Source of the DNA: Parcubacteria group bacterium CG08_land_8_20_14_0_20_48_21
GTDB taxonomy: Bacteria > Patescibacteriota > Patescibacteriia > UBA1544
NCBI GenBank assembly: GCA_002774425.1
Contig: PEYJ01000011.1
Span: forward strand, 99,915-131,982
Direction: 5' to 3'
Length of the DNA: 32,068 nucleotides
The notes under the pieces are model-generated. The model worked only from the letters and a program-made list of their open reading frames with translations, did not search any database and had not been told where the DNA came from. Position 1 is the stretch's first letter. Every line of letters begins with the position of its first letter. A program made the translations under genes and the position numbers. Shown one piece after another: positions 1 through 8,455 of this stretch.

Positions 1-100
1 TCGCAACTCTCACCGTAACTTGTTGCCGCTCACTCGCCGCAAACGCGCATAGTGGAATAAAGGCGATGCCCAGCAACAAAAAAACATACTCTTTACGCAT
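1..100 (-). CDS. N-terminal fragment of a secreted/membrane protein, truncated by the window edge
   Basis: Minus-strand ATG at 100 reads MRKEYVFLLLGIAFIPLCAFAASERQQVTVRVA..., a typical signal peptide; open to the window edge; 34 nt downstream of the methyltransferase stop. Confidence 0.55.
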   Translation of the reverse strand, partial: MRKEYVFLLLGIAFIPLCAFAASERQQVTVRVA

Positions 101-134
101 AGCTCTTGAGATTAAGGGTTGTAAGTTTCAGACT

Positions 135-854
135 TCATGATTTCTTTGCTATCGTAATGAGATTTCTCGCATTCCATACGTGCGCCCGATGCGTTCCCCT
201 CGTATAAAAATTTTCCGTAACCGTAAGCCCCGCACACTCCACCAAAGAACGTAAGGCACGCAGCGTAAATGCATGATAGTATCGGTTGATAAACACGCCC
301 CTGCGCCAAGGTACCGCGCAGTCTCCTCTGTCCCAATCCACATCCGCTTTCCATACAAGCCCTTTCCATAATCCATACCGCATGATAATTTTAAACGACC
401 GGAGATTCCAGTTACTCATGAATAACGTGCCACCCTTTTGCAAAACGCGTACCATTTCTCCAACCGCTTTTTCACGAAATACATTTCCCGGCAGGTGATT
501 CAGCGCGGCAATGGATACCACCAGATCAAAACTTTCATCCGGATAAGGTAAGGAGCGCATGTCCCCGACTTGAAAGTAAGTATGGGTGTGACCACGCGTT
601 TCTTCTTGAGCTTTTTTGATAAGCGCGCTAGAATAGTCAATGCCTTCGTACGCAGCTACAGCGCGCCGGGCAAATGTGTAGAGTCGCCCATTACCGCAAC
701 CGACATCCAACATGCGACCAATGCCCTTGAGATACGGCTCCAACAATTGAAATTCGGGCCAGCTGTGCTGTCGTGTTTCCGAAAACTGCCGCGCAATGCG
801 GTCATAATCAATTTTTGTTTTTTCCAGCAGTTGTTCGGCGTACGATTCTTGCAT
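135..854 (-). CDS. class I SAM-dependent methyltransferase of Trm9/ALKBH8-MT type (putative tRNA wobble-uridine carboxymethyl methyltransferase)
   Basis: 239 aa. Motif I MLDVGCGNG; N-terminal YDRIARQFSETRQHSWP resembles Trm9 YNEIAPHFSxTRYKPWP; SIAALNHL and VLQKGGTLFMSNW resemble Trm9 SIAVxHH / L..GG.ALIYxWA; VPW and RYYHAF resemble Trm9 VPW...RYYHxF. Confidence 0.8.
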   Translation of the reverse strand: MQESYAEQLLEKTKIDYDRIARQFSETRQHSWPEFQLLEPYLKGIGRMLDVGCGNGRLYTFARRAVAAYEGIDYSSALIKKAQEETRGHTHTYFQVGDMRSLPYPDESFDLVVSIAALNHLPGNVFREKAVGEMVRVLQKGGTLFMSNWNLRSFKIIMRYGLWKGLVWKADVDWDRGDCAVPWRRGVFINRYYHAFTLRALRSLVECAGLTVTENFYTRGTHRAHVWNARNLITIAKKS

Positions 855-868
855 AATGCGATATACCT

Positions 869-2482
869 ATGCGCATACAAACTCCTGATACCAATAAAAC
901 TCTTCCTCAAAAAATGATAGCGGAACTTTGCCGCTTACAACCGACAACGCAGGATGCACTTGCTGTTTTTTTGCGCGGGGCGGCAAAAAATTACGGTTTA
1001 TCCATACCAACCAACGCAGTACTGCGCAAAGAGGTCCTTACCTATAGTAAATCACAGAACATAGTCTTACGTCAAACGTTTTTGGATACGCTCAAAAGGC
1101 GGAAGATACGCTCGCTTTCCGGCGTTGCGGTCCTGACCGTACTCACCAAACCCTATCCGTGCCCGGGAAAATGTGTCTACTGCCCGACTGAAAAAGGCAT
1201 GCCTAAGAGCTACCTCTCCAACGAACCTGCGGCAATGCGCGCCGCGCGCACACAATTTGACCCCTTTCGACAGATTGAGGTGCGTCTTGAGGCGCTCGCG
1301 CGCAATGGCCACCCCACCGATAAGCTGGAGCTTATCGTACTGGGGGGCACGTGGAGTTCTTATAAGAAATCCTATCAAACGTGGTTCATCAAACGCTGCT
1401 TTGATGCATGCAATGGTACGAACGCTCTTTCACTCGCTGCGGCGAAAAAGAAAAATGAATCAGCGCAACACCGTATCATAGGACTCTCGCTTGAAACGCG
1501 CCCTGACTGGATAACGCCAGCGGAAGTGGCGCGCATGCGCAAACTCGGTGCAACGCGTGTTGATCTTGGCATCCAGCACACCGATAACGCTATTTTGCAG
1601 CTCATACGGCGCGATATGAAGCGCGAGGATATGATTCGCGCCATCGAGCTGTTGCGCGATGCGGGTTTCAAAGTATCGCTTCATGTCATGCCTGATTTAC
1701 CAGGATCCACTCCTAAAAAAGATCTCGCCATGTTTCAAGAACTCTTTAACAATCCTGACTGGCAGCCCGACTGGCTAAAAATTTATCCCTGCGCGGTTAT
1801 TGAATCGGCGCTTCTCTATCACTGGTGGAAGAAAGGCGCCTACAAACCCTATCCTGAAACAACGCTGTTTAATCTCCTGCTGGAAGCGAAAAAACTTGTG
1901 CCGCCATGGGTGCGCGTCACCCGGCTCATTCGCGATATTCCGTCCGAAAGCATTGTTGCCGGAAATCGCATCACCAATTTGCGCGAAGCGTTACAGGAAG
2001 AACTCGGTAAGCAAGGTATCGCGTGCAGGTGCATACGTTGCCGCGAAGCGCGCGGGAGAACCGTAACATTTCGGCAGGCAAAACTTACAACTCATATGTA
2101 CCGCGCCGGATTCGGTACGGAATACTTTTTATCCTATACTTCAAAAAACGAAAAAATATTGTATGCGTTCGTGCGCCTGCGGCTTTCGGAAGCTCTGGAC
2201 ACGATCATGACCCACGCACTCCCGGAGCTTAAGGGCGCAGCGCTCATTAGAGAACTGCATACGTACGGCAAGCTCGTATCCATTGCCGCAAAAAGCACCA
2301 AGGGCGCGCCGCAGCATCAGGGATTCGGCAAAAAACTCATGGCGGAAGCGGAGCGTATCGCTCGGGAAAACGGATATAAGAAAATAGCGGTCATTTCCGG
2401 CATTGGCGTACGTGCCTACTACCGTAAGCTCGGTTACCGCTTGCAAGGAGAATATATGTGTAAGCATCTTGTGCGCAATTGA
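869..2482 (+). CDS. elp3: Elp3-type tRNA uridine-34 carboxymethylating enzyme (radical SAM + GNAT)
   Basis: CPGKCVYCP radical-SAM cluster motif, NEPAAMRA, QFDP, ELIVLGGTW, C-terminal GNAT QHQGFGKKLMAEAERIARENGYKKIAVISGIGVRAYYRKLGYRLQGEYM, all Elp3 signatures. Start could be 869 or 914. Confidence 0.95.
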   Translation: MRIQTPDTNKTLPQKMIAELCRLQPTTQDALAVFLRGAAKNYGLSIPTNAVLRKEVLTYSKSQNIVLRQTFLDTLKRRKIRSLSGVAVLTVLTKPYPCPGKCVYCPTEKGMPKSYLSNEPAAMRAARTQFDPFRQIEVRLEALARNGHPTDKLELIVLGGTWSSYKKSYQTWFIKRCFDACNGTNALSLAAAKKKNESAQHRIIGLSLETRPDWITPAEVARMRKLGATRVDLGIQHTDNAILQLIRRDMKREDMIRAIELLRDAGFKVSLHVMPDLPGSTPKKDLAMFQELFNNPDWQPDWLKIYPCAVIESALLYHWWKKGAYKPYPETTLFNLLLEAKKLVPPWVRVTRLIRDIPSESIVAGNRITNLREALQEELGKQGIACRCIRCREARGRTVTFRQAKLTTHMYRAGFGTEYFLSYTSKNEKILYAFVRLRLSEALDTIMTHALPELKGAALIRELHTYGKLVSIAAKSTKGAPQHQGFGKKLMAEAERIARENGYKKIAVISGIGVRAYYRKLGYRLQGEYMCKHLVRN

Positions 2483-2507
2483 CGTAACGCACGCATGCGT
2501 ATAAAGT
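2479..2507 (+). promoter_or_regulatory. putative sigma70 promoter TTGACG-N17-TAAAGT
   Basis: -35 TTGACG at 2479-2484 overlaps the elp3 stop codon (2480-2482); exact 17-bp spacer to TAAAGT at 2502-2507; upstream of the 2570 CDS. Confidence 0.45.
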
Positions 2508-2569
2508 ATACACTATACCTGTGCGGCCGTTCTTTTCATCTCCAATATCTCTTACTCAAAGGAGCTGCC

Positions 2570-3160
2570 ATGTCACTTACCGATAGTTACCAAGCATATT
2601 CCGTAAAGAAATACTATGCGCCTCCCGTGCTGCATGCGGTACACTACTACGGGACCCTGCGTTCGCTTGAATTGTATTTTCTTGCTCAACAGTGGCTGCA
2701 AGTGGCAGAACGCTACTTTTCCATTTCCGTTGCGCAATCCTTCTTATGCTTGGAGGAATTGCTCGCAAGACACACTGCGTACCAGATTCAAGACGAAAAC
2801 GATGTGTCATATGAACGCATACTTCGTGAGGTCAAGGACTTGGTAGCAAGTCTTTCGGGTTATACTCTATGCGAGTCGCAGAATACCCATAAAGATATGA
2901 CGGCGGCAATCACACAAGCACATGATTGTTGTCATCTGGTGCAAGATCTTTTTTATCTGCACAAAGCGCTGTATATCTCAAAAGAACCGCATGCTATTCT
3001 GCCAAGCATGGTTGGAAACAATGCGGCAATAGCCCTCTGTATAAAAAATGTATATCCTCTGCTTAACAATGATTTGGAGAGGATGCGTCAAGTTAATCTC
3101 ACATTGGTGTTTTACGCCCATACACTCAAACACGCAGCTAACGAACAGCTCGCCAATTAA
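2570..3160 (+). CDS. hypothetical soluble, probably all-helical protein (196 aa)
   Basis: Shine-Dalgarno AAAGGAG 5 nt before ATG 2570; followed by a strong terminator; no family recognised. Confidence 0.75.
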   Translation: MSLTDSYQAYSVKKYYAPPVLHAVHYYGTLRSLELYFLAQQWLQVAERYFSISVAQSFLCLEELLARHTAYQIQDENDVSYERILREVKDLVASLSGYTLCESQNTHKDMTAAITQAHDCCHLVQDLFYLHKALYISKEPHAILPSMVGNNAAIALCIKNVYPLLNNDLERMRQVNLTLVFYAHTLKHAANEQLAN

Positions 3161-3171
3161 ATAGCCAGTAT

Positions 3172-3202
3172 ATCCACCGGCTCCTTGCGGTGGATTTTTT
3201 TT
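3172..3202 (+). terminator. rho-independent terminator
   Basis: ATCCACCG / CGGTGGAT 8-bp stem followed by a T run. Confidence 0.85.
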
Positions 3203-3229
3203 GACAAAATGACATAAAACACCTACACT
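3201..3229 (+). promoter_or_regulatory. sigma70 promoter TTGACA-N17-TACACT for glyA
   Basis: Consensus -35 TTGACA 3201-3206, 17-bp spacer, TACACT 3224-3229; -35 overlaps the upstream terminator's T tract. Confidence 0.7.
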
Positions 3230-3265
3230 ACATTGCAGAATGTATGGCTGATAACACATAATTTC

Positions 3266-4528
3266 ATGTCGTACCTAAAAAAACAAGACCAAGAAATTTT
3301 TGACGCCATCCAAAACGAAACCAAGCGGCAGCAGGAAGGTATGGAACTCATCGCATCCGAAAACTACGCATCCGCGGCGGTTATGGAAGCCATGGGATCC
3401 GTATTCACCAACAAGTACTCCGAGGGCTATCCGCGCAAGCGCTATTACGGTGGACAAGAATTCGTGGACACGGTTGAAGAGTTGGCCATTGATCGCGCAA
3501 AACAACTCTTCGCTGCGGAACACGTCAATGTGCAATGCTACTCGGGATCTCCCGCAAACCTCGCGGTATATTTGGCGCTGTTGCAGCCGGGTGATAAGGT
3601 AATGGGATTGAGCCTGGCACACGGCGGACATTTGACGCACGGACATCCCCTGTCATTTTCCGGCAAGCTGTATAACGTTGTCGCGTATGAGGTGGAAAAG
3701 GACACCGAGCGCATTGACATGGATAAGGTACGTGAGATCGCATTGCGTGAAAAGCCGAAAATGCTGATTGCGGGATTTTCCGCCTATTCGCGCGACATGG
3801 ATTGGCGGGGGTTCAAGGAGATAGCCGATGAAGTCGGCGCCATCACCTTTGCCGACATTGCGCATATTGCCGGACTCATTGCCGGGAAACAATTGGAAAA
3901 TCCCGTACCGATTTTTGATGTCGTGTCCACTACCACGCACAAAACGCTGCGCGGTCCTCGGGGCGCTATGCTCATGTGCAAGCAGGAATTCGCGCAAGCA
4001 ATTGATAAAGCGGTGTTTCCGGGCGTTCAAGGCGGACCGCACGACCACATCACCGCCGCAAAAGCTGTAGCGTTTCGCGAAGCGCTGCAGCCGGAGTTTG
4101 CGGCGTATGCCAAGCAGGTTATCGCGAACGCTCAAGCGCTTGCCGCATCTCTCGCCAAAAACGCCTTTCGTATTATCTCCGGAGGAACGGACAACCACCT
4201 CATGCTTATTGACCTGACATCCAAGGGATTGACCGGCAAGGAAGCGGAAACAGCCTTGGAGACCTGCGGTATTACCGTCAATAAAAATATGATTCCGTTT
4301 GATGAGCGCAAGCCACTTGACCCTTCCGGCATACGTTTGGGCACGCCGGCAATAACCACGCGCGGTATGAAAGAAAAAGAAATGGAGTTGATTGCCGGAT
4401 GGATCAACCGCGCGCTTGAAAACCATACGCATGAAGCGGCGCTCGCGCACATCCGTGCAGAAGTAAAAGAATTTTGTCTGCGCTTTCCCATACCTACACC
4501 GAAAAATAACATAGAGAATGGGGAATAG
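3266..4528 (+). CDS. glyA: serine hydroxymethyltransferase
   Basis: [46 protein letters not shown]-track start 3233 is probably too early. Confidence 0.97.
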   Translation: MSYLKKQDQEIFDAIQNETKRQQEGMELIASENYASAAVMEAMGSVFTNKYSEGYPRKRYYGGQEFVDTVEELAIDRAKQLFAAEHVNVQCYSGSPANLAVYLALLQPGDKVMGLSLAHGGHLTHGHPLSFSGKLYNVVAYEVEKDTERIDMDKVREIALREKPKMLIAGFSAYSRDMDWRGFKEIADEVGAITFADIAHIAGLIAGKQLENPVPIFDVVSTTTHKTLRGPRGAMLMCKQEFAQAIDKAVFPGVQGGPHDHITAAKAVAFREALQPEFAAYAKQVIANAQALAASLAKNAFRIISGGTDNHLMLIDLTSKGLTGKEAETALETCGITVNKNMIPFDERKPLDPSGIRLGTPAITTRGMKEKEMELIAGWINRALENHTHEAALAHIRAEVKEFCLRFPIPTPKNNIENGE

Positions 4529-4586
4529 AGGAACTAGGGAAATATACTTCTGCACATTGCATCTTCTAGTTTCTCGTTTCTTTCCC
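4520..4586. repeat. imperfect intergenic inverted repeat / possible terminator
   Basis: GGGGAATAGAGGAACTAG (4520-4537) against CTAGTTTCTCGTTTCTTTCCC (4566-4586); overlaps the glyA stop. Confidence 0.4.
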
Positions 4587-4606
4587 GTATGCTCATAATC
4601 CTCCTT

Positions 4607-5104
4607 ATGCATATCTATTTTCTCAAAAACATAAAACCTCTTACGATCGTTGCCACATTCTTGCTGCTTCTCGGTGTGCCGAGTATTCCCGAAACGAGGT
4701 ATGGTAGTGTTAGCACGGCCAACTTCGCACAAGCGCAGTCAGGACAAGACGTTTTAAAAAAAGGCGTGGTACCGGAAGATTGTGTTCAATCGGGAATTGA
4801 TGATCCTACAAAGTATGATAATACAAAATGTGGTTTTCTCGCTTTTCTCCAGCTTTCTATTAACCTTTCACAACTCATTTTAGGCATTGTCGGATCGCTC
4901 GCACTGCTCTTCTTCATTTATGGCGGCCTCACCTTCTTGACATCTGCGGGATCCGCCGAAAGAATATCCCAAGGCAAGCGCATCTTGGTCGCTTCCGTTA
5001 TTGGCATTGCTATCGTATTTAGCAGTTATGTAGTCATACATTTTATTGTCAGTCCTTTTATCCAAAATTGGCAGGAGCCCGGAGGAGGGATCATTGCACC
5101 GTAG
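4607..5104 (+). CDS. TrbC/VirB2-like pilin/membrane protein
   Basis: Signal peptide, cysteine pair, then two TM helices with SAGSAERISQGKRILVASVIGIAIVFSSYVVIHFIV, typical of VirB2-like proteins. ORF opens at 4589; ATG 4607 gives a better signal peptide. Confidence 0.65.
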   Translation: MHIYFLKNIKPLTIVATFLLLLGVPSIPETRYGSVSTANFAQAQSGQDVLKKGVVPEDCVQSGIDDPTKYDNTKCGFLAFLQLSINLSQLILGIVGSLALLFFIYGGLTFLTSAGSAERISQGKRILVASVIGIAIVFSSYVVIHFIVSPFIQNWQEPGGGIIAP

Positions 5105-5180
5105 CCAACATCCGAAAATCCGTAAGCGTCAACTGGAAGATACTAGACGTTTGCATGCTGTAGCATCCAACAATATACGT

Positions 5181-6017
5181 ATGCAAAAGATACAACCACG
5201 AGGCATAGTCCTTGACGGCAGAATACTTGCAGAAAAAATTCGCAAAGAAATTAAAACTGCGCTCCACAGCAAAGAAGCCGGCTACACAGAACGACCCGGA
5301 TTGGCCGCAATTTTGGTTGGCGATGATCCGGCATCACATGTGTACGTGCGCCTCAAAGAAAAAGCTGCGCAAGAGGTTGGTATCCATTTTCACCGCTATG
5401 CATGCTCCGCCACAACCTCGCAGCATATTTTGGAAGAAGTTATTGATTTTTTAAATGCTGACGAAAGTATTCATGGTATTTTGGTGCAACTGCCTCTTCC
5501 CAAAGGACTTGATGAAAACGCAATCATTCAACGCATTGATCCGCGAAAGGACGCGGATGGTTTCCATAAACGAACATCCGTACTCTCCCCTCCGCTCGCC
5601 GCAACCGTACGTTTTTTGCAGGAAACAAAATTACCACTCAAAAATAAAAGGGCGGTGTGTATCGTGAATAGTGAGATTTTCGGCAAAGGACTTACACATG
5701 CATTGCGGCAAGTAGGTTTGCGCGTCGCGACCGCATCTCCGCAGGATCCGTTACTTGGCAAGAAAACACTTACCGCCGACGTGCTCGTCACGGCGGTAGG
5801 CAAAGCGAATCTCCTTAAGACATCCATGGTCAAAGACGGCGCGGTAGTCATTGACATTGGCACGACACACTGTCGCGGAAAAACGGTGGGAGATGTGGAT
5901 TTCAAAAACGTCCAACCCAAAGCGAGTTTTATCACCCCTGTCCCCGGTGGCATTGGTCCCATGACTGTTGCTTACCTTTTGCATAATACCTACACACTGT
6001 GGAAAAAGGAGAAATGA
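5181..6017 (+). CDS. folD: bifunctional methylenetetrahydrofolate dehydrogenase/cyclohydrolase
   Basis: AAILVGDDPASHVYVRLKEKAA, GILVQLPLP, DPRKDADGFH, PVPGGIGPMTVAYLLHNT. ORF-track start 5046 overlaps the upstream CDS; ATG 5181 preferred. Confidence 0.95.
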   Translation: MQKIQPRGIVLDGRILAEKIRKEIKTALHSKEAGYTERPGLAAILVGDDPASHVYVRLKEKAAQEVGIHFHRYACSATTSQHILEEVIDFLNADESIHGILVQLPLPKGLDENAIIQRIDPRKDADGFHKRTSVLSPPLAATVRFLQETKLPLKNKRAVCIVNSEIFGKGLTHALRQVGLRVATASPQDPLLGKKTLTADVLVTAVGKANLLKTSMVKDGAVVIDIGTTHCRGKTVGDVDFKNVQPKASFITPVPGGIGPMTVAYLLHNTYTLWKKEK

Positions 6018-6018
6018 T

Positions 6019-6042
6019 AAAAAAAGAAGAGGTTTCCCTCTT
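6019..6042 (-). terminator. rho-independent terminator (minus strand)
   Basis: Minus strand AAGAGG-GAAA-CCTCTT-C-TTTTTTT: 6-bp stem, GAAA tetraloop, U7. Confidence 0.7.
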
Positions 6043-6073
6043 TGGTACAACAACATACGACTGTGAATAAAAG

Positions 6074-6223
6074 CTATTCTTGCTGATTCTCCTGATCAGT
6101 GTCGGGAGGAAGTTCCCCTCCAAACTCATATTCTTCTTTGACTAGCTCTCCCCGCATTTGAATCCTGCGAAAACGAGAAATGAGCTTAAATCGTTTTGCA
6201 TTACGAACATCTTTTTTCTGCAT
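6074..6223 (-). CDS. candidate 49-aa small protein (basic N-terminus, acidic C-terminus)
   Basis: MQKKDVRNAKRFKLISRFRRIQMRGELVKEEYEFGGELPPDTDQENQQE*; lies between two minus-strand terminators, with a promoter-like element at 6267-6295. Below the ORF-track length cutoff. Confidence 0.45.
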   Translation of the reverse strand: MQKKDVRNAKRFKLISRFRRIQMRGELVKEEYEFGGELPPDTDQENQQE

Positions 6224-6248
6224 AGGTATCCCCATAAAACAAGGAACG

Positions 6249-6271
6249 AAAAAAACACTGCGCTGCAGTGT
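6249..6271 (-). terminator. rho-independent terminator after the IMPase gene
   Basis: Minus strand ACACTGC-AGC-GCAGTGT followed by TTTTTT. Confidence 0.75.
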
Positions 6272-6295
6272 ACCCTATTTCCTTACTATGCGCAA
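6267..6295 (-). promoter_or_regulatory. putative promoter TTGCGC-N17-TACACT overlapping the terminator stem
   Basis: Minus-strand -35 at 6295-6290, exact 17-bp spacer, TACACT at 6272-6267 inside the 5' arm of the terminator hairpin. Confidence 0.4.
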
Positions 6296-6298
6296 GTG

Positions 6299-7084
6299 TT
6301 ACGTTGGCAAGATTTTCCTGCCGGATTGCACCAATACTTTGTGCAATCTTTTGTTTCCCGCGGCAATGATGCCCTTGCTCTTGCACTGCCATCCACGTCC
6401 TTGAAAATCAGACACTACGCCCCCCGCCTCTTGAACAAGCAACGCGCCAGCCGCCATGTCCCACGGTTTGCCGTCCATCACCATAAACCCATCAATCCTT
6501 CCCGCAGCAACAAACGCGAGTTCCATGGATGCGCATCCCAAATGCCGAAAATTGCGCGCGCGGGTTTTATAATAGCTGAATAATGTGGTTACGCGCTTAT
6601 GACTCGCAGCCGAGTGCGTGTAGCAGAACGTCAACACACTGTCGTTAAGACGCTCGGTGGAAGAAGGCACTAAACGTTTTCCATTAAGCGTTGCTCCCTT
6701 GTCTTTTTCCGCGACATACATTTCTTTGAGTATAGGTGCGTATATCACGCTTGCAAGCACATCCCCTTTGTATGCAAGTGCAAACGTCGTGGAAAATATG
6801 GGATGCTTGATGGTAAAATTAGTCGTGCCGTCCAGCGGATCAATGATCCAAAGGTAGTCGGAACGCGTCGCATGCCTTCCGGACTCCTCGCTTAAAATCT
6901 CGTGATCGGAAAATTGTTTTCTGATCGCACGCATAATGACCCGCTCCGCAGCTACGTCGTATGCCGTCACCAATTCATGCCTGCTCTTGAGTGATGTTTT
7001 TGCCGCGTGCGGATTACGGAATGCTTTTTCCAAAATCCCTCCGGCCTCTCGCGCGGTATTTTCCAAGAAAGACTTGTAGATCAT
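6299..7084 (-). CDS. inositol monophosphatase family protein (SuhB-like)
   Basis: ILSEESG, WIIDPLDGTTNF, and C-terminal GKPWDMAAGALLVQEAGGVVSDFQG, all IMPase signatures. Start taken at MIYKSF (7084). Confidence 0.93.
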   Translation of the reverse strand: MIYKSFLENTAREAGGILEKAFRNPHAAKTSLKSRHELVTAYDVAAERVIMRAIRKQFSDHEILSEESGRHATRSDYLWIIDPLDGTTNFTIKHPIFSTTFALAYKGDVLASVIYAPILKEMYVAEKDKGATLNGKRLVPSSTERLNDSVLTFCYTHSAASHKRVTTLFSYYKTRARNFRHLGCASMELAFVAAGRIDGFMVMDGKPWDMAAGALLVQEAGGVVSDFQGRGWQCKSKGIIAAGNKRLHKVLVQSGRKILPT

Positions 7085-7092
7085 ACATCCGT

Positions 7093-7101
7093 AGTATAGC
7101 A
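7093..7101 (-). promoter_or_regulatory. extended -10 box TGCTATACT for the IMPase gene
   Basis: Minus-strand TGCTATACT ends 8 nt before ATG 7084. Confidence 0.5.
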
Positions 7102-7278
7102 TACCTTGGCGCACACGCGAAATGCTTGTTTTATAAATAACAGTATGCTACGCTCTGCTTCATGAGAGATAAAGCATACAATATGGATCCTGCATACCAC
7201 ACGCTCAATCGATCAACTTCGTAAGTCCCATGTTCAAGCATTGCTCCTGATGTTCCATGTGATGTCGTATATAATCCT

Positions 7279-8349
7279 ATGAGTTTAAAAATCGGTATTG
7301 TCGGGCTGCCGAATGTCGGCAAATCAACTCTGTTTACCGCGCTCACCAAAAAAGCGGTAGATATTGCAAACTATCCGTTCTGCACGATTGAGCCGAATGT
7401 AGGCGTAGTTGCCGTACCTGATGAACGGTTGCAAAAGCTCGCGGAAATTTCAAAGCCGGAAAAAATCGTGCCGACCGTCATTGAATTTGTAGATATCGCG
7501 GGACTGGTTAAAGGCGCGCACAAGGGCGAGGGATTGGGCAACGCGTTTTTAAGCCATATCCGCGAGGTGGATGCGATAGCGCATGTTATGCGTATTTTTG
7601 ATCATCCGGATATTATCCATGTCGCGGGAAAAATAGATCCCGACGACGACTACACCACCATTGCGCTGGAACTGGTGTTTGCGGACCTTGCGGTCGTGGA
7701 AAAACGGCTGGAAGCCGCACGCAAAAAAACCAAGGGTGTTGCGGACAAAGATACCCTTGCGGAAATAGCCGTTTTGGACAGATCTTATGAGGTACTCAAA
7801 GACGGCAAACGGCTTGCAACACTTTCCTGGAGTGAAGACGAAAGAGTCATTTTAAAATCCTATCAATTCCTTACATTAAAGCCGGAATTGTTTGTGCTCA
7901 ATCAAGATGACAGGCCGGTTGCCGAGGATGTTTTTACCCAAACAAACGCGCAGGTTTTGCCGCTGAATGCAAAACTGGAATCCGAGCTTGCCTCGCTTCC
8001 CCCAGAAGAGGTGCGAGAGTATTTGCAAGAATTGGACATTCAAAAAACGGGGTTAGACAAACTCATAACCCTTTCCTACGAACTTTTGCATTTGCTCACG
8101 TACTTCACAACCGGCCCCAAGGAAACCCGCGCATGGACAGTTTCTCAAGGAACACTCGCACCCCAAGCAGCAGGTGTTATTCATTCCGATTTTGAAAAAA
8201 AATTTATCCGCGCCGAAGTGATAAGCTATAATGACTTTATCGCCTCCGGCGGTGAAGTAGGCGCGCGCAATAAAGGCGTCTTGCGTGTTGAAGGAAAAAA
8301 TTACGTCATGCAGGACGGCGATGTCTGTCATTTTAGGATAGGAAACTAA
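7279..8349 (+). CDS. ychF: redox-regulated/ribosome-binding ATPase YchF (Obg-like GTPase)
   Basis: [64 protein letters not shown]-terminal TGS domain. Confidence 0.97.
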   Translation: MSLKIGIVGLPNVGKSTLFTALTKKAVDIANYPFCTIEPNVGVVAVPDERLQKLAEISKPEKIVPTVIEFVDIAGLVKGAHKGEGLGNAFLSHIREVDAIAHVMRIFDHPDIIHVAGKIDPDDDYTTIALELVFADLAVVEKRLEAARKKTKGVADKDTLAEIAVLDRSYEVLKDGKRLATLSWSEDERVILKSYQFLTLKPELFVLNQDDRPVAEDVFTQTNAQVLPLNAKLESELASLPPEEVREYLQELDIQKTGLDKLITLSYELLHLLTYFTTGPKETRAWTVSQGTLAPQAAGVIHSDFEKKFIRAEVISYNDFIASGGEVGARNKGVLRVEGKNYVMQDGDVCHFRIGN

Positions 8350-8455
8350 CTGCTTGCAACTATAACCATGTCAATAGTGATGACGTGAAAGCTACATTTA
8401 AGAAAAACTTAAGAGTACATTTTTATTGTTCCTGCCGTAGATTATGAGTTACGTG

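Noticed and set aside
3653-4732. 359-aa minus-strand ORF opposite glyA
   Set aside because: Lies antisense to clearly recognisable glyA; its translation has no domain signature. Typical shadow ORF.
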